39,584 nt of DNA from an uncultured Clostridia bacterium. GTDB lineage: Bacteria; Bacillota; Clostridia; Christensenellales; Aristaeellaceae. The translations under genes were made by a program, and so were the position numbers. The stretch lies in assembly GCA_937886445.1 (NCBI GenBank), contig CALGBY010000100.1, positions 1-39,584 of the forward strand, written 5' to 3'. The notes beneath the pieces are model-generated. The model was not told the DNA's origin. It worked only from the letters and a program-made list of their open reading frames with translations, and did not search any database. This document shows, piece by piece, positions 16,215-25,303 of the stretch; position 1 is the stretch's first letter, and every line of letters starts with the position of its first letter.

Positions 16215-18479
16215 ATGAAGCTGAATGAGATCAATATCCGCGATCCCTTTGTGCTGAGCCACGGGGGAAAGTACTATCTTTACGGCACCCGCGGGGCCGA
16301 TTGCTGGGGCCCGGCGGACGGCTTTGATGTGTATGTGAGCGAGGATCTAAAAAACTGGCAGGGCCCGCATGTGTGCTTTCACAATGACGGCTCCTTCTGG
16401 GCGGACCGCAATTACTGGGCTCCCGAGGTGCATGTGTGGAAGGGCGGCTTTTACATGTTCGCCAGCTTCAAAAATGAGAAGCTGCGCCGCGGCACGGCCA
16501 TCCTGCGCGCCGATACCCCGCTGGGGCCGTTCCGCCCGCATTCGGACGGGCGTGTGACGCCGCCGGACTGGGAATGCCTGGACGGCACCTTCTATGTGTC
16601 TAATGCGGGCAGGCCGTACATGGTGTTCTGCCATGAATGGGTGCAGGCGGGAGACGGCGAGGTGTGCGCTATGCCGCTCACGGAGGATCTGAAGGCGGCG
16701 GACGGGGAACCGCGGGTGATCTTCCGCGCCTCCGACGCGCCCTGGAGCAAAACGATGCATCATTCCAGCGGGGTGGACGGCTGTGTGACGGACGGCCCCT
16801 TCCTGTGGAGAACGGAGCAGGGCACGCTGGAATGCCTTTGGGCCGGTTTTTCCGAAAGCGGATATACAGAGGGCGTGGCGGTATCGGACAACGGGGATAT
16901 CGACGGGCATTTCACGCAGGCGGATCCGATCTTTACGCGGGACGGCGGGCACGGCATGGTGTTCCGCGCGCGGGACGGGCAATTGTACCTCGCGCTGCAC
17001 AGCCCCAACCGCCATCTGGAGGAGCGCCCGTTCTTCCACCCGCTCAGGGAGGAAAACGGCCTGCTTGCGCGGGAGGACAGCCTGCCGGAGTGGTACGCGC
17101 CGCTCGCGGAGGAGCTGGACAGCATGGCTGAGCGGCTGGACCGGGAGCTGACAGGCCAGCCGGAGGAGAAGAATGTGTTTACTCCGGAGGAATGCGGCTT
17201 CCGGGGCGGGCTGGCCACCGGGGCCATCCAGCAGGCGATCGACCGTGCCGCGGTTTCGGGCGGCGGAAGGGTGGTGCTTTCGCGCGGCGAATATGTGAGC
17301 GGCACGCTGGTGCTGCGCTCGGGCGTGTGCCTTGAGGTGGCGGAGGGGGCGGCGCTGGTCGCCTCCGGCGATCTTCGGGATTTTCCGGAGCATCATGCCG
17401 CCCGGCTCACCGTGCAGGATACCAGCATGGGCATGCATCAGTCGCTCATCTTTGCCGAGGGCTGTGAAAACATCGGCATTGCGGGCAGGGGCATGATCGA
17501 CGGCCGCGGCACGCCGGACCGTTTTCCCGGGGCGGAGACGGCGCAGGGCACACCCGGCAGGCCGTTCCTGATCCGCGTGATCGACTGCCGCAATGTGCAT
17601 ATCCGCGATATCACGCTGAAGGATTCGCCGTGCTGGATGCAGAACTACCTGAACTGCGAGCGGCTTCTGATCGAAAATATCAGGGTGTACAACCACGCGA
17701 ATTTCAACAACGACGGTCTGGATCTGGACGGCTGCCGCGATGTGATCGTGCGCGGATGTGTGATCCATTCGGGGGATGACGCGCTGTGCTTCAAGGGCGC
17801 TTCGCAGCGTACCGCCGAAAATGTGCTGATCGAAAACTGCGAATTGCTCAGCGCGTGCAACGCGCTGAAGGTGGGCACCGATACCCAGGGGGATTTCAGA
17901 AGGATACTGGTGAGAAACTGCGTGACCGGCGGCCTCAGTGAGGACCCGAGCGGGCTGAAGCACCCCTGCGCCGATTCTGCCGTGTCGCTTGAAATGCTGG
18001 ACGGCGGAACGCTGGAGGAGGTGCTGATACGCGATATCACTGTCACGCGCGCGTGGAGCCCTTTCTTTGCGCGGCTTGAAGACCGCGGCCGCGTGAAGCC
18101 GGGCGACCCTGTGCCGGGACCGGGCGTGATGCGCCGGATCGCTATCACCGGGGCGAAGGGCACGGATAACGGCCCCCGGGGCTCCTATTTCATCGGCATC
18201 CCGGAACGGGCGATCGAGGAGATCCTGCTTTGCGATATCGACCTGTGCCAGCAGGCTTCGCAAAAGCCGGTGCTCCGGGAGGAAGAGGTGGATGAGCTGC
18301 GCGGGGTATATCCCGACGCGCATATGATCGATACGCTGGGCGACGCGCCCGCTTACGGCCTGTGGGCCCGCCATGTGCACGGGCTGATGCTGAAAAATGT
18401 GCATATCGCCCCCGTCGGGGAGGAAAAACGGCCGGAATATGTGCTGAAGAGCGATGTTACGGTAAAAAGAGAGGGCTGA
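16215..18479 (+). CDS. GH43 - GH28-like two-domain glycosidase
   Basis: A 754-residue cytoplasmic enzyme (no signal peptide) joining two glycosidase folds. Residues 1-300 are a GH43-type five-bladed propeller with catalytic-base region NIRDPFVLSH, WAPEV, a second acidic position in LDGTFYVSN, then VTDGPFLW and GGHGMVF. Residues about 320-690 are a right-handed beta-helix like GH28 polygalacturonases, with AIQQAIDRAAVSGGG near its start, NNDGLDLDGC and HSGDDALCFK. The usual GH28 GHG and RIK motifs are not seen; ACNALKVGTDTQGDF stands there instead. GH43 enzymes usually remove arabinose or xylose and GH28 acts on galacturonan. ATG 16215 has AAAGGA upstream; ATG 16191 has no ribosome site. It follows the sugar importer, so it probably acts on imported oligosaccharides. 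Confidence 0.85.
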   Translation: MKLNEINIRDPFVLSHGGKYYLYGTRGADCWGPADGFDVYVSEDLKNWQGPHVCFHNDGSFWADRNYWAPEVHVWKGGFYMFASFKNEKLRRGTAILRADTPLGPFRPHSDGRVTPPDWECLDGTFYVSNAGRPYMVFCHEWVQAGDGEVCAMPLTEDLKAADGEPRVIFRASDAPWSKTMHHSSGVDGCVTDGPFLWRTEQGTLECLWAGFSESGYTEGVAVSDNGDIDGHFTQADPIFTRDGGHGMVFRARDGQLYLALHSPNRHLEERPFFHPLREENGLLAREDSLPEWYAPLAEELDSMAERLDRELTGQPEEKNVFTPEECGFRGGLATGAIQQAIDRAAVSGGGRVVLSRGEYVSGTLVLRSGVCLEVAEGAALVASGDLRDFPEHHAARLTVQDTSMGMHQSLIFAEGCENIGIAGRGMIDGRGTPDRFPGAETAQGTPGRPFLIRVIDCRNVHIRDITLKDSPCWMQNYLNCERLLIENIRVYNHANFNNDGLDLDGCRDVIVRGCVIHSGDDALCFKGASQRTAENVLIENCELLSACNALKVGTDTQGDFRRILVRNCVTGGLSEDPSGLKHPCADSAVSLEMLDGGTLEEVLIRDITVTRAWSPFFARLEDRGRVKPGDPVPGPGVMRRIAITGAKGTDNGPRGSYFIGIPERAIEEILLCDIDLCQQASQKPVLREEEVDELRGVYPDAHMIDTLGDAPAYGLWARHVHGLMLKNVHIAPVGEEKRPEYVLKSDVTVKREG

Positions 18480-18500
18480 ACATAAGTCCCGTCCGAAAGG

Positions 18501-18540
18501 CTGCCGCGGAAGATAAAGGAGATCCGCGGCAGTCTTTTTT
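18501..18540 (+). terminator. Terminator after the glycosidase gene
   Basis: A 10-bp perfect stem (CTGCCGCGGA / TCCGCGGCAG) with a 12-base loop, followed by TCTTTTTT. It ends the importer-glycosidase unit. Confidence 0.9.
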
Positions 18541-18654
18541 CGCGGAAAACGGGGCGTTCGCCGCCCGGAACCGCAGGACACTGTCTTTTTTCGGGCATTT
18601 ACATTTTCCGTGCCCTTTCCGGCCGCTGAAACCGCCGGATTTTGCCGATTTTTC

Positions 18655-18683
18655 TTTACGAAGGAGAAAAAGAATGCTATAAT
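18655..18683 (+). promoter_or_regulatory. Promoter of the pyrimidine phosphorylase operon
   Basis: TTTACG (-35, four of six), a 17-base spacer ending in TGC (extended -10), then TATAAT (six of six), 35 bases before the ATG of the phosphorylase gene. Confidence 0.75.
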
Positions 18684-18718
18684 CACAGTGGATTACCATA
18701 GAAAAGGAGCGGTATGAG

Positions 18719-20041
18719 ATGGATTTTATCCGGATCATTGAGGATAAGAAGCTTGGAAAGGAACTTACAAAGGAACAGCTGGTGTTTTTTGCCGGGGCGG
18801 CCGCGCAGAAGACGGTGCCCGATTATCAGCTGGCCGCGCTGCTGATGGCCATCCGGCTGAACGGCATGACGAGCCGCGAGACGGCGGATCTGACCGACGC
18901 GATGACGGCCAGCGGGCATATGCTCAGGCCCGATGTGGGTGGCGTGGCGCTGGACAAGCATTCTACCGGCGGCGTGGGGGATACCACCACCCTTGTGCTG
19001 GGGCCTCTGGTGGCGGCCTGCGGCGGAAAGGTGCTCAAAATGAGCGGGAGAGGGCTTGGCCATACCGGCGGCACGCTGGATAAGCTGGAATCCATTCCCG
19101 GCATGAATGTGCAACTGAGCGAGGAACGGTTCGTTGAGATCGTGCGCAGTGTGGGCTGCGCCGTAGCGGGGCAGACGGGCGAGCTGGCGCCGGCGGATAA
19201 AACGCTGTACGCCCTCAGGGATGTCACCTCCACGGTGGATTCCATCCCCCTGATCGCCTCCTCCATCCTGAGCAAAAAGTTTGCCTCCGGCGCTTCCGCC
19301 ATCGTGCTGGATGTGAAGACCGGCACGGGCGCGCTGATGGATACCGAGGAAAAAAGCATCGAGCTGGCGCAGAAAATGGTGGAATACGGCACGCTGGCCG
19401 GGCGCAGGATGTGTGCCGCGGTAACAGGCATGGATGAGCCGCTCGGCAGCCATGTGGGCAACGCGCTGGAGGTAAAGGAAGCCATCGATATGCTTTCCGG
19501 GCGGGTCAAAGGCCCGCTGCTGGAGGTGAGCCTGTTTCTGGGCAGCTGCATGCTGGTGCTGGGCGGCATCGCCGCAACGCGTGAGGAAGCGCGCGGCATG
19601 CTCTGCGGGGCGCTGGAGAGCGGGAAAGGCCTTGAAAAGCTGAAGGAAATGATCGCCGCCCAGGGCGGTGACCCCGCCGTGTGCGATGATGTGACGCTGC
19701 TGCCGCAGGCAAAGGCTCTGTATGATGTAAGGGCCCGTGAAAGCGGCTATGTACACGGGATGGATACCACGGAGCTGGGCCTTGCCGCCCGTGATCTGGG
19801 CGCGGGAAGGGCTAGAAAGGAAGATGTGATCGACCCCGCCGTGGGCTTTGTGATGAAAAAGCGCGTGGGAGACCGCGTTGAGGCGGGCGAAACGCTGTGC
19901 ACCCTGTACCTTGCCCGCGAGGAGGATGCTGAGGCCACCGGTGAACGCGTACTGAACGCGGTCAGGATCGGCAAAGAGCCCTGCCCGGCGCTGAAGCTGA
20001 TACGTGCGGTGGTCACCGCGGACGGCGTTGAATATATGTAA
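18719..20041 (+). CDS. pdp: Pyrimidine-nucleoside phosphorylase
   Basis: A 440-residue enzyme that splits uridine or thymidine with phosphate to base and (deoxy)ribose-1-phosphate for pyrimidine salvage. The phosphate- and substrate-binding motifs DKHSTGGVGDTTTLV and KMSGRGLGHTGGTLDKLES (family signature) are intact, followed by ALRDVTSTVDSIPLIASSI and VLDVKTGTGA. Length is normal for the dimeric NP-II family. It could be called DeoA-like; broad-specificity Pdp is the usual form in Gram-positives. AAAGGAG lies nine bases before the ATG. It leads a plus-strand run of four genes. Confidence 0.95.
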   Translation: MDFIRIIEDKKLGKELTKEQLVFFAGAAAQKTVPDYQLAALLMAIRLNGMTSRETADLTDAMTASGHMLRPDVGGVALDKHSTGGVGDTTTLVLGPLVAACGGKVLKMSGRGLGHTGGTLDKLESIPGMNVQLSEERFVEIVRSVGCAVAGQTGELAPADKTLYALRDVTSTVDSIPLIASSILSKKFASGASAIVLDVKTGTGALMDTEEKSIELAQKMVEYGTLAGRRMCAAVTGMDEPLGSHVGNALEVKEAIDMLSGRVKGPLLEVSLFLGSCMLVLGGIAATREEARGMLCGALESGKGLEKLKEMIAAQGGDPAVCDDVTLLPQAKALYDVRARESGYVHGMDTTELGLAARDLGAGRARKEDVIDPAVGFVMKKRVGDRVEAGETLCTLYLAREEDAEATGERVLNAVRIGKEPCPALKLIRAVVTADGVEYM

Positions 20042-20066
20042 CGCCGCCTGTAAAAGGAGTACGGAT

Positions 20067-20750
20067 ATGAAAAAAGAGATTTTGAAAATATCGCGCATGC
20101 TGCTGTGTACGGCGCTTGCCCTCACCCTGCTTTTCCCCGCCCTCGCGGAGGAAGAACTGCCGGAGGGGATGCTCGCGGAGGAGGAGATCCTTACCCGCCT
20201 GCTTGACGAGGCGGAAAGGTTTGCCGTATCCGGTGAGCAGGATATGTGGACGGCTCCCGACGGAACGCTGTTCTGCTCCGCTCCCGAAAGCGATGTGAAC
20301 CTGATGCTGCGCTCCGAAAAGAGCGGCGCGGAGATGGAAAATATCACGGGGGCGGATCTGACGGATTCACCCGACGCGCGTGGGCTGAAAACGGGCGATC
20401 CGCTTTCGGCGGTCCTCGCCGCCTATCCGCTGGAGGATCCGGAGCTGAAGGGCAGCGAGTATATGGCCGTGATGTACCTTGACGGCACCGCGGAGGAGGG
20501 CTATGTACGCGCGGGGTATCTGGTGCGCGAGGGAGATAATGTGACAGCCTGCGTGTACACCTCGTTTACCTTCTACGATGACGGCACCGTAACGGAAACG
20601 GGCGTGCGCTATGATATCTGTGCCGATACGGTGGACAGCATCACGGTATACAGCCGCGAGGCGGACAGGGATGAGACCCTGTACCTGCTGGAGGAACTGG
20701 CGGACTGCCGCGGCCTTACCGAATTTGTTCCTGTGATGCTTACCAGATAA
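20067..20750 (+). CDS. Exported protein of unknown function
   Basis: A 227-residue protein not recognised as a known family. Residues 1-27 are a signal peptide (basic MKKEILKISR, then a hydrophobic stretch ending in ALAEEE). The mature protein is acidic, with a beta-rich middle (AVMYLDGTAEEGYVRAGYLV) and an end about EELADCRGLTEFVPV. There is no lipobox, since the single Cys in the signal region lies inside the hydrophobic stretch. AAAGGAG precedes the ATG. It is 25 bases after the phosphorylase stop, so probably co-transcribed, and 64 bases before the large repeat protein. Confidence 0.75.
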   Translation: MKKEILKISRMLLCTALALTLLFPALAEEELPEGMLAEEEILTRLLDEAERFAVSGEQDMWTAPDGTLFCSAPESDVNLMLRSEKSGAEMENITGADLTDSPDARGLKTGDPLSAVLAAYPLEDPELKGSEYMAVMYLDGTAEEGYVRAGYLVREGDNVTACVYTSFTFYDDGTVTETGVRYDICADTVDSITVYSREADRDETLYLLEELADCRGLTEFVPVMLTR

Positions 20751-20814
20751 CCTACCGAACATTGATTTTTGCTGCCGGAACAGCAGTAAGCGTTCCGGAG
20801 GAACGGGGAATGAT

Positions 20815-23800
20815 ATGAGGATCGATCTTACCTGCCCTGTAGAACTGAGACGGTGCAGTATGCCGTCTCCGGAATATCCCGTTTGCGAAATGGATGTATT
20901 CAACCTGGCGGAAAAGGCTGTGTCCAGCGTGCAGGTGTGTTTGCTCTGCTTTGATGAAAACGGCGAGCAGACCGCGCGGTGCGTGGAAAGGGTGCAGGTG
21001 GCTGAGGCTCCCAGCCGGGAGATGTTCCGTATCGATACCGTGGCGCAGGAAGCCGCCAGCGCTGCCGGGATGGATGTGGTGTTTGACAAGGTGTGGTTTG
21101 AGGACGGAACGGTGTGGCGCCGCGGCAGCGGGAGCGCGTCCGAGTTTCAGCCCACGCCCATGCTGCAGGATGAGCGCCTGCGGGTGATGCAGGAGCTGGC
21201 CGGAACAGACGCCATTACCTACCCCAGCGATCAGGGCGGGGTATGGGTGTGCGTATGCGGCCGCCCGAACGCGGCCAGCGCCGATGTGTGCCGCCGCTGC
21301 GGCAGGGATAAGCACAATGTATTTGTAAAGTACAACGAGGCGGCCGTTGAAAAGATCATCTTTCAGCGCGAAAGCGCCCGCGAAGAGGCGGAGCGCGCCG
21401 AAAGGGAGGAGAACCGCCGCCGCGCGGAGGAAAAAAAGGCGCAGCTCAAAAAGAAAAAGCACCGCCGCCGCGTAACGGTGACCGTGTGCGTCACCACGGG
21501 CCTGCTGCTTGTGATCGCGGCCGGCACCGCGTTCTTCGGCTACCCCTGGCTTCGCTCCGGCACCGCCGGGCGCTGGTTTGAAAACGGGCGCTGGGATGAC
21601 GCGAAGGCGGTCTATCAGGTGCTGAACGATTCCGATTTTTACTGGAAAAATGTCTATCATTATGATTACAGCATGAACGGCGGCACGGAAAAGCTGAGCT
21701 ACGCGGATATGATACTGGAATGCGATTACCGCAAGGCGCTTTCCGCGCTGCGCAACGGCACGCTTTCCTCCCTGCAGGCGGCGCGCGAGGCCTTTGAAAC
21801 GGAGCCTCTCGCCTCCTGGCGGGACAGCGCGGAGCAGGCAATGCAGGCGCGCTACCAGTACGCCCAGAAGCTGACCGAGCAGGAAAACTGGGAGCAGGCG
21901 ATCGCCGCGTGGGGAGAGATCAGCGGGTATCTCGACAGCGCGGAGCGGCTGAACGCGGCAAAATACAGCCGTGCCGGCAGAGAGATGGACGCCCACGATT
22001 ATGAAACGGCGCGCGCGCATTTTCTGGAGCTGGGCACCTATTCCAACGCCGCCCTTCAGGCGGATGAATGCTTAAGAAGGCTGGCGCTGGAGGATGAAAA
22101 TCAGGAAAGATATACGGAAGCGCTGGCGAAGTACGCGGAGCTGGGCAGCACGCAGGATATCAAGCGTGTGAACTACACCTACGGCGAAAAGCTGATGGAT
22201 GAGGAAAACTACGAGGAGGCCATCGCGCGCTATACGCTGGCGGAGGACTGGCAGGAGACCGGAAAGACCAGCGCCGGGCAGCGCCTGAAGGAGGCCTGCT
22301 ATCTGCGTGCGGATCAGCTGTATTCCCAGGGGGACTTCGCTTCCGCCGCCCTGTATTTTGACCGGGCGGGCGAATACCGTGACGCCGTGCGCCGCGGCAA
22401 ATACCAGTGTCGTTACGCGCCTGCCGTGGCCATGATGGCCGAGGGACGCTATACGGAGGCGGAGGAGATCTTCCGCGCGCTGGGCAATTATGAGGACAGC
22501 GCCGCGCAGCGTGAGGAGTGCGTGTATCTTGAGGCCGCGCGCCTGCACGGGGAAGGCGCGGATGAAGAGGCGATCGCGCTGCTTGAAGGCATTCCGGGCC
22601 ATGAAAAGGCGGAGCAGCTGCGCAGGGAGTGCATCCTTGCCGGGGCGGACAGGCTGCTGGCCGACGGTAAGAATGATGAGGCGCTTGCTCAGTATCTTCT
22701 GATACGCGATTTTAAAACAGAGGACAGGTGCGTAGAGGATACCGTGCAGGATCTGATGTACAAAAAGGGCATCGAATGCATGAACGGCAGGGATTGGACG
22801 CAGGCAGCGGAGCTGTTCGCCTCCATTCCCGGCTATAAGGACGCCGATGAAAACCTGCGTTCCTCCTCCTATTCCATGGCGATTGCGCTCAAGGACAGCG
22901 GGGAGTATGCCCGCGCGGCGGAGATCTTCGGCGGTCTCGGAAAATACGAAAACGCGGAGGAATACTGCAGGCAGGCTCAGTACAGCGAGGCCGCGCGCCT
23001 TGAAAAGGCGGGGGAATACGCGGAGGCGGCCGCATTGTATGAGCTGCTGGGCAGCTATCAGGAAAGCGGGGCAAGGCTGATCGCCTGCACCGTGAAGGCG
23101 GCGGAAAAGCTGGAGGAAAGCGGCGCTCCGGAGGAAGCTTATCTGCTTCTGGACGGCGTGGCGCTGGCGAAGGAAGCGCAGGAGCTGCGCGGAAGGCTTG
23201 GCTACGCTCTGGCCGCGAAGGCGGAGGAAGCGGGCGATCTGTACGAGGCGGCTTCGCTGTTTGACAGCGTTTCGTACTATCAGGACGCCGGAAAACGCGC
23301 CGAAAGCTGCCGTGACCGCTGTTATGCCGGCGCTTTTGAGACCGTGGCCGCCGCCATGAAGGCGAAGGACTGGCGCACGGTGACCGATACCCTGGACGAC
23401 CTGGATATGAACGCGCTGGGGGAAAAATACGCCTCCCTTGAAAAGGATTATCAGGAGGCGTGCTATCAGCTGGCGAATGAGCTGTGGGACAGCAAAAAGT
23501 ATTTTGAGGCTTATGCCTACTATACCCGCATTCCCGATTACAAGGATGTAACGAGCAAAAAGCTGAACCGTGTTACCTATTTCCTGATCGGCACCTGGGA
23601 AGGCAGCCGCGGTGAAAAGATGGAGTTCCGCGCGGACGGCACCTGCAATATCGACGGTAAGGAAGGGTACTATTTCGCGCCCAACAAGTATTCCCTGCAG
23701 GTGGGAGACCGGGAGGAAAGCCGGAAGGCGGCGTATGAGATCTCCACCGCGCCCACCCGCACCGGCTCCAAGATGACGCTGCGCAGGAATGACAGCAGGG

Positions 23801-23847
23801 TGTACTACTACATGACGCGTGTGACCGGAGAAGCTGACGGTGAGTAA
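20815..23847 (+). CDS. Zinc-ribbon / TPR-like repeat membrane protein
   Basis: A 1010-residue protein. Residues 1-130 form a beta-rich domain. A zinc ribbon follows with Cys 146, 148, 159 and 162 (CVC-x10-CRRC). Then comes a highly charged Glu/Arg/Lys coiled coil (180-220) and one transmembrane helix at about 220-242. The rest is roughly 18 degenerate TPR/Sel1-like repeats of about 36-40 residues with a consensus like AALYFDRAGEYRDAVRRGKY. The last 80 residues form a small beta domain (FLIGTWEGSRGEKMEFRADG). The topology suggests a cytoplasmic zinc-ribbon sensor or scaffold and an extracellular repeat arm. No function is known. It overlaps the next gene by eight bases. Confidence 0.8.
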   Translation: MRIDLTCPVELRRCSMPSPEYPVCEMDVFNLAEKAVSSVQVCLLCFDENGEQTARCVERVQVAEAPSREMFRIDTVAQEAASAAGMDVVFDKVWFEDGTVWRRGSGSASEFQPTPMLQDERLRVMQELAGTDAITYPSDQGGVWVCVCGRPNAASADVCRRCGRDKHNVFVKYNEAAVEKIIFQRESAREEAERAEREENRRRAEEKKAQLKKKKHRRRVTVTVCVTTGLLLVIAAGTAFFGYPWLRSGTAGRWFENGRWDDAKAVYQVLNDSDFYWKNVYHYDYSMNGGTEKLSYADMILECDYRKALSALRNGTLSSLQAAREAFETEPLASWRDSAEQAMQARYQYAQKLTEQENWEQAIAAWGEISGYLDSAERLNAAKYSRAGREMDAHDYETARAHFLELGTYSNAALQADECLRRLALEDENQERYTEALAKYAELGSTQDIKRVNYTYGEKLMDEENYEEAIARYTLAEDWQETGKTSAGQRLKEACYLRADQLYSQGDFASAALYFDRAGEYRDAVRRGKYQCRYAPAVAMMAEGRYTEAEEIFRALGNYEDSAAQREECVYLEAARLHGEGADEEAIALLEGIPGHEKAEQLRRECILAGADRLLADGKNDEALAQYLLIRDFKTEDRCVEDTVQDLMYKKGIECMNGRDWTQAAELFASIPGYKDADENLRSSSYSMAIALKDSGEYARAAEIFGGLGKYENAEEYCRQAQYSEAARLEKAGEYAEAAALYELLGSYQESGARLIACTVKAAEKLEESGAPEEAYLLLDGVALAKEAQELRGRLGYALAAKAEEAGDLYEAASLFDSVSYYQDAGKRAESCRDRCYAGAFETVAAAMKAKDWRTVTDTLDDLDMNALGEKYASLEKDYQEACYQLANELWDSKKYFEAYAYYTRIPDYKDVTSKKLNRVTYFLIGTWEGSRGEKMEFRADGTCNIDGKEGYYFAPNKYSLQVGDREESRKAAYEISTAPTRTGSKMTLRRNDSRVYYYMTRVTGEADGE

Positions 23848-25129
23848 CAGAGAACCGCTTTCCTCCCCCGAAAAGGGGGAAACGGAAGGGCGCAAAGAAA
23901 AAAAGCGCCCCGGATGGATCGGGCGCTATGCCGCCGGTGTGCTTGAGGATGCCGGCGGCCTTCTTCGCCTGCCGGAAAAGTACAGGAGAGCGCCGGACGA
24001 AAAGCATATCGATGTGCTGGACGGGCTGCGCGTGCTGTTTATCCTGATCATCGCGTGGTATCATATCTGGCAGCAATCCTGGCTTACGCCTGTGCCCTTT
24101 CAGGTCAATCTGGATTTTCTGCTGCGCTCCGGTTATGAATGGGTGGACGCCATGCTGCTGCTCAGCGGCTTCTGCCTTTTTTTGCCGTACGCGTACGGCA
24201 AAAGGATGGATGTGCGGGAGTTTTTCAAAAAGCGCGTTGCCCGCATCGTGCCCTCCTATTACCTGTGCGTATTGCTGCTGCTTGTGTTTACCGTGTTTCC
24301 GCAGGCAAAGTATCCCAATGCCGGGGAGGCGGTAAAGGATATCGCCGCGCACCTCACCTTTACCCATTCGCTTTTTACCTCCACCTATATCGGCTCGCCC
24401 ATCAACGGCGTTCTGTGGACGCTCAGCGTGGAGGCGCAGTTCTATGTGCTGTTTCCGCTGCTGTGTATATGCTTCAAAAAGCGGCCGCTGGTCACCTGGT
24501 GTGTAATGACGCTGTGCGCCTTTGTATACCGCTATTTCGCGGGGCTTTTGCAGGACACCGCCGTGTATATCAATCAGCTGCCCGCGTTTCTGGATGTATA
24601 TGCCAACGGGTTTGCGGCGGCCATGCTGTTCCGCGCTCTCCGGAAGCGCCTTGAAAACGAAAACCTGCTGCAGAAGCTGCTTTTTACCGGCGTGTTTGTT
24701 GTGAGCGTGTGGCTGGCGGTGCGGCTCATGAAGGGGCAGGCGGCGGAGATAGGCATAGCCAACCTGCGGCTGGGGCAGATGAACAGGCGATGGGTGTTTT
24801 CATGCACGGTGTGCGCGCTGATCCTTTCCGCGGCTTTTTCGCTGCCGCTGCTGCGTTTTCTGCTGGGCAACCGCGTGATGCGCTTCCTTTCGCTTGTCAC
24901 CTTCCAGTTTTATATGTACCATCAGGCGATCGCCGTGTGGCTGAAGGAGCACGGCATTCCCGCTTCCTTATCGCCCACGCCCAATTTCTATTCCGAGCAA
25001 CCCTGGCAGACGCGCTATACCCTGCTGTGCTTTTTTGCTGCGTTGGTGCTCAGTGTGCTGCTCACCTTCCTGTTTGAGCGCCCTGTGGCAAGGTGCATCC
25101 TGAAAAAGCGGAAACACAGTGATCAGTAA
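23840..25129 (+). CDS. Membrane acyltransferase (acyltransferase-3 family)
   Basis: A 429-residue polytopic membrane protein of the OafA/YrhL type, which O-acetylates surface polysaccharide or wall components. The signature N-terminus is HIDVLDGLRVLFILIIAWYH, with the His used by the family, then FLLSGFCLFL-like helices and SVEAQFYVLFPLL. About ten hydrophobic helices follow. An unusual 55-residue charged cytoplasmic extension precedes the first helix. The start is GTG at 23840 within the end of the repeat-protein gene, with GGAG nine bases upstream, so translation is coupled. Likely substrates are surface glycans. Confidence 0.88.
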   Translation: MSNREPLSSPEKGETEGRKEKKRPGWIGRYAAGVLEDAGGLLRLPEKYRRAPDEKHIDVLDGLRVLFILIIAWYHIWQQSWLTPVPFQVNLDFLLRSGYEWVDAMLLLSGFCLFLPYAYGKRMDVREFFKKRVARIVPSYYLCVLLLLVFTVFPQAKYPNAGEAVKDIAAHLTFTHSLFTSTYIGSPINGVLWTLSVEAQFYVLFPLLCICFKKRPLVTWCVMTLCAFVYRYFAGLLQDTAVYINQLPAFLDVYANGFAAAMLFRALRKRLENENLLQKLLFTGVFVVSVWLAVRLMKGQAAEIGIANLRLGQMNRRWVFSCTVCALILSAAFSLPLLRFLLGNRVMRFLSLVTFQFYMYHQAIAVWLKEHGIPASLSPTPNFYSEQPWQTRYTLLCFFAALVLSVLLTFLFERPVARCILKKRKHSDQ

Positions 25130-25277
25130 TACGGGAATGAACGGGAACATCATCGCTTCATCCGCGGGACGGGGCAAACATGACCGTTTTTTGAAAGCCC
25201 TGCGCGGCAGAAGATGAGCGCGCGTATCTTTGAAACAGCATCAGGGAATTTTTTTCGTTTTCACCTGCTGCGAACAG

Positions 25278-25303
25278 GAGGCCTGAGAGGCCTCATTTTT
25301 TTT
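25278..25303 (+). terminator. Terminator overlapping a convergent gene end
   Basis: A 7-bp stem (GAGGCCT / AGGCCTC) with a GAG loop, followed by A and eight T. It ends the plus-strand run that finishes with the acyltransferase. The T-run also encodes, on the other strand, the last Lys codons and stop of the flavoprotein gene. Confidence 0.85.

Noticed and set aside
16347..18686. 779-codon open frame on the minus strand opposite the fusion glycosidase
   Set aside because: It is the antisense of a clear two-domain enzyme, is rich in His, Arg and Ala, and has no recognisable motif.
22072..23895. 607-codon minus-strand frame opposite the repeat protein
   Set aside because: The sense strand has obvious periodic repeats; the antisense frame is only a by-product of GC-rich codons.
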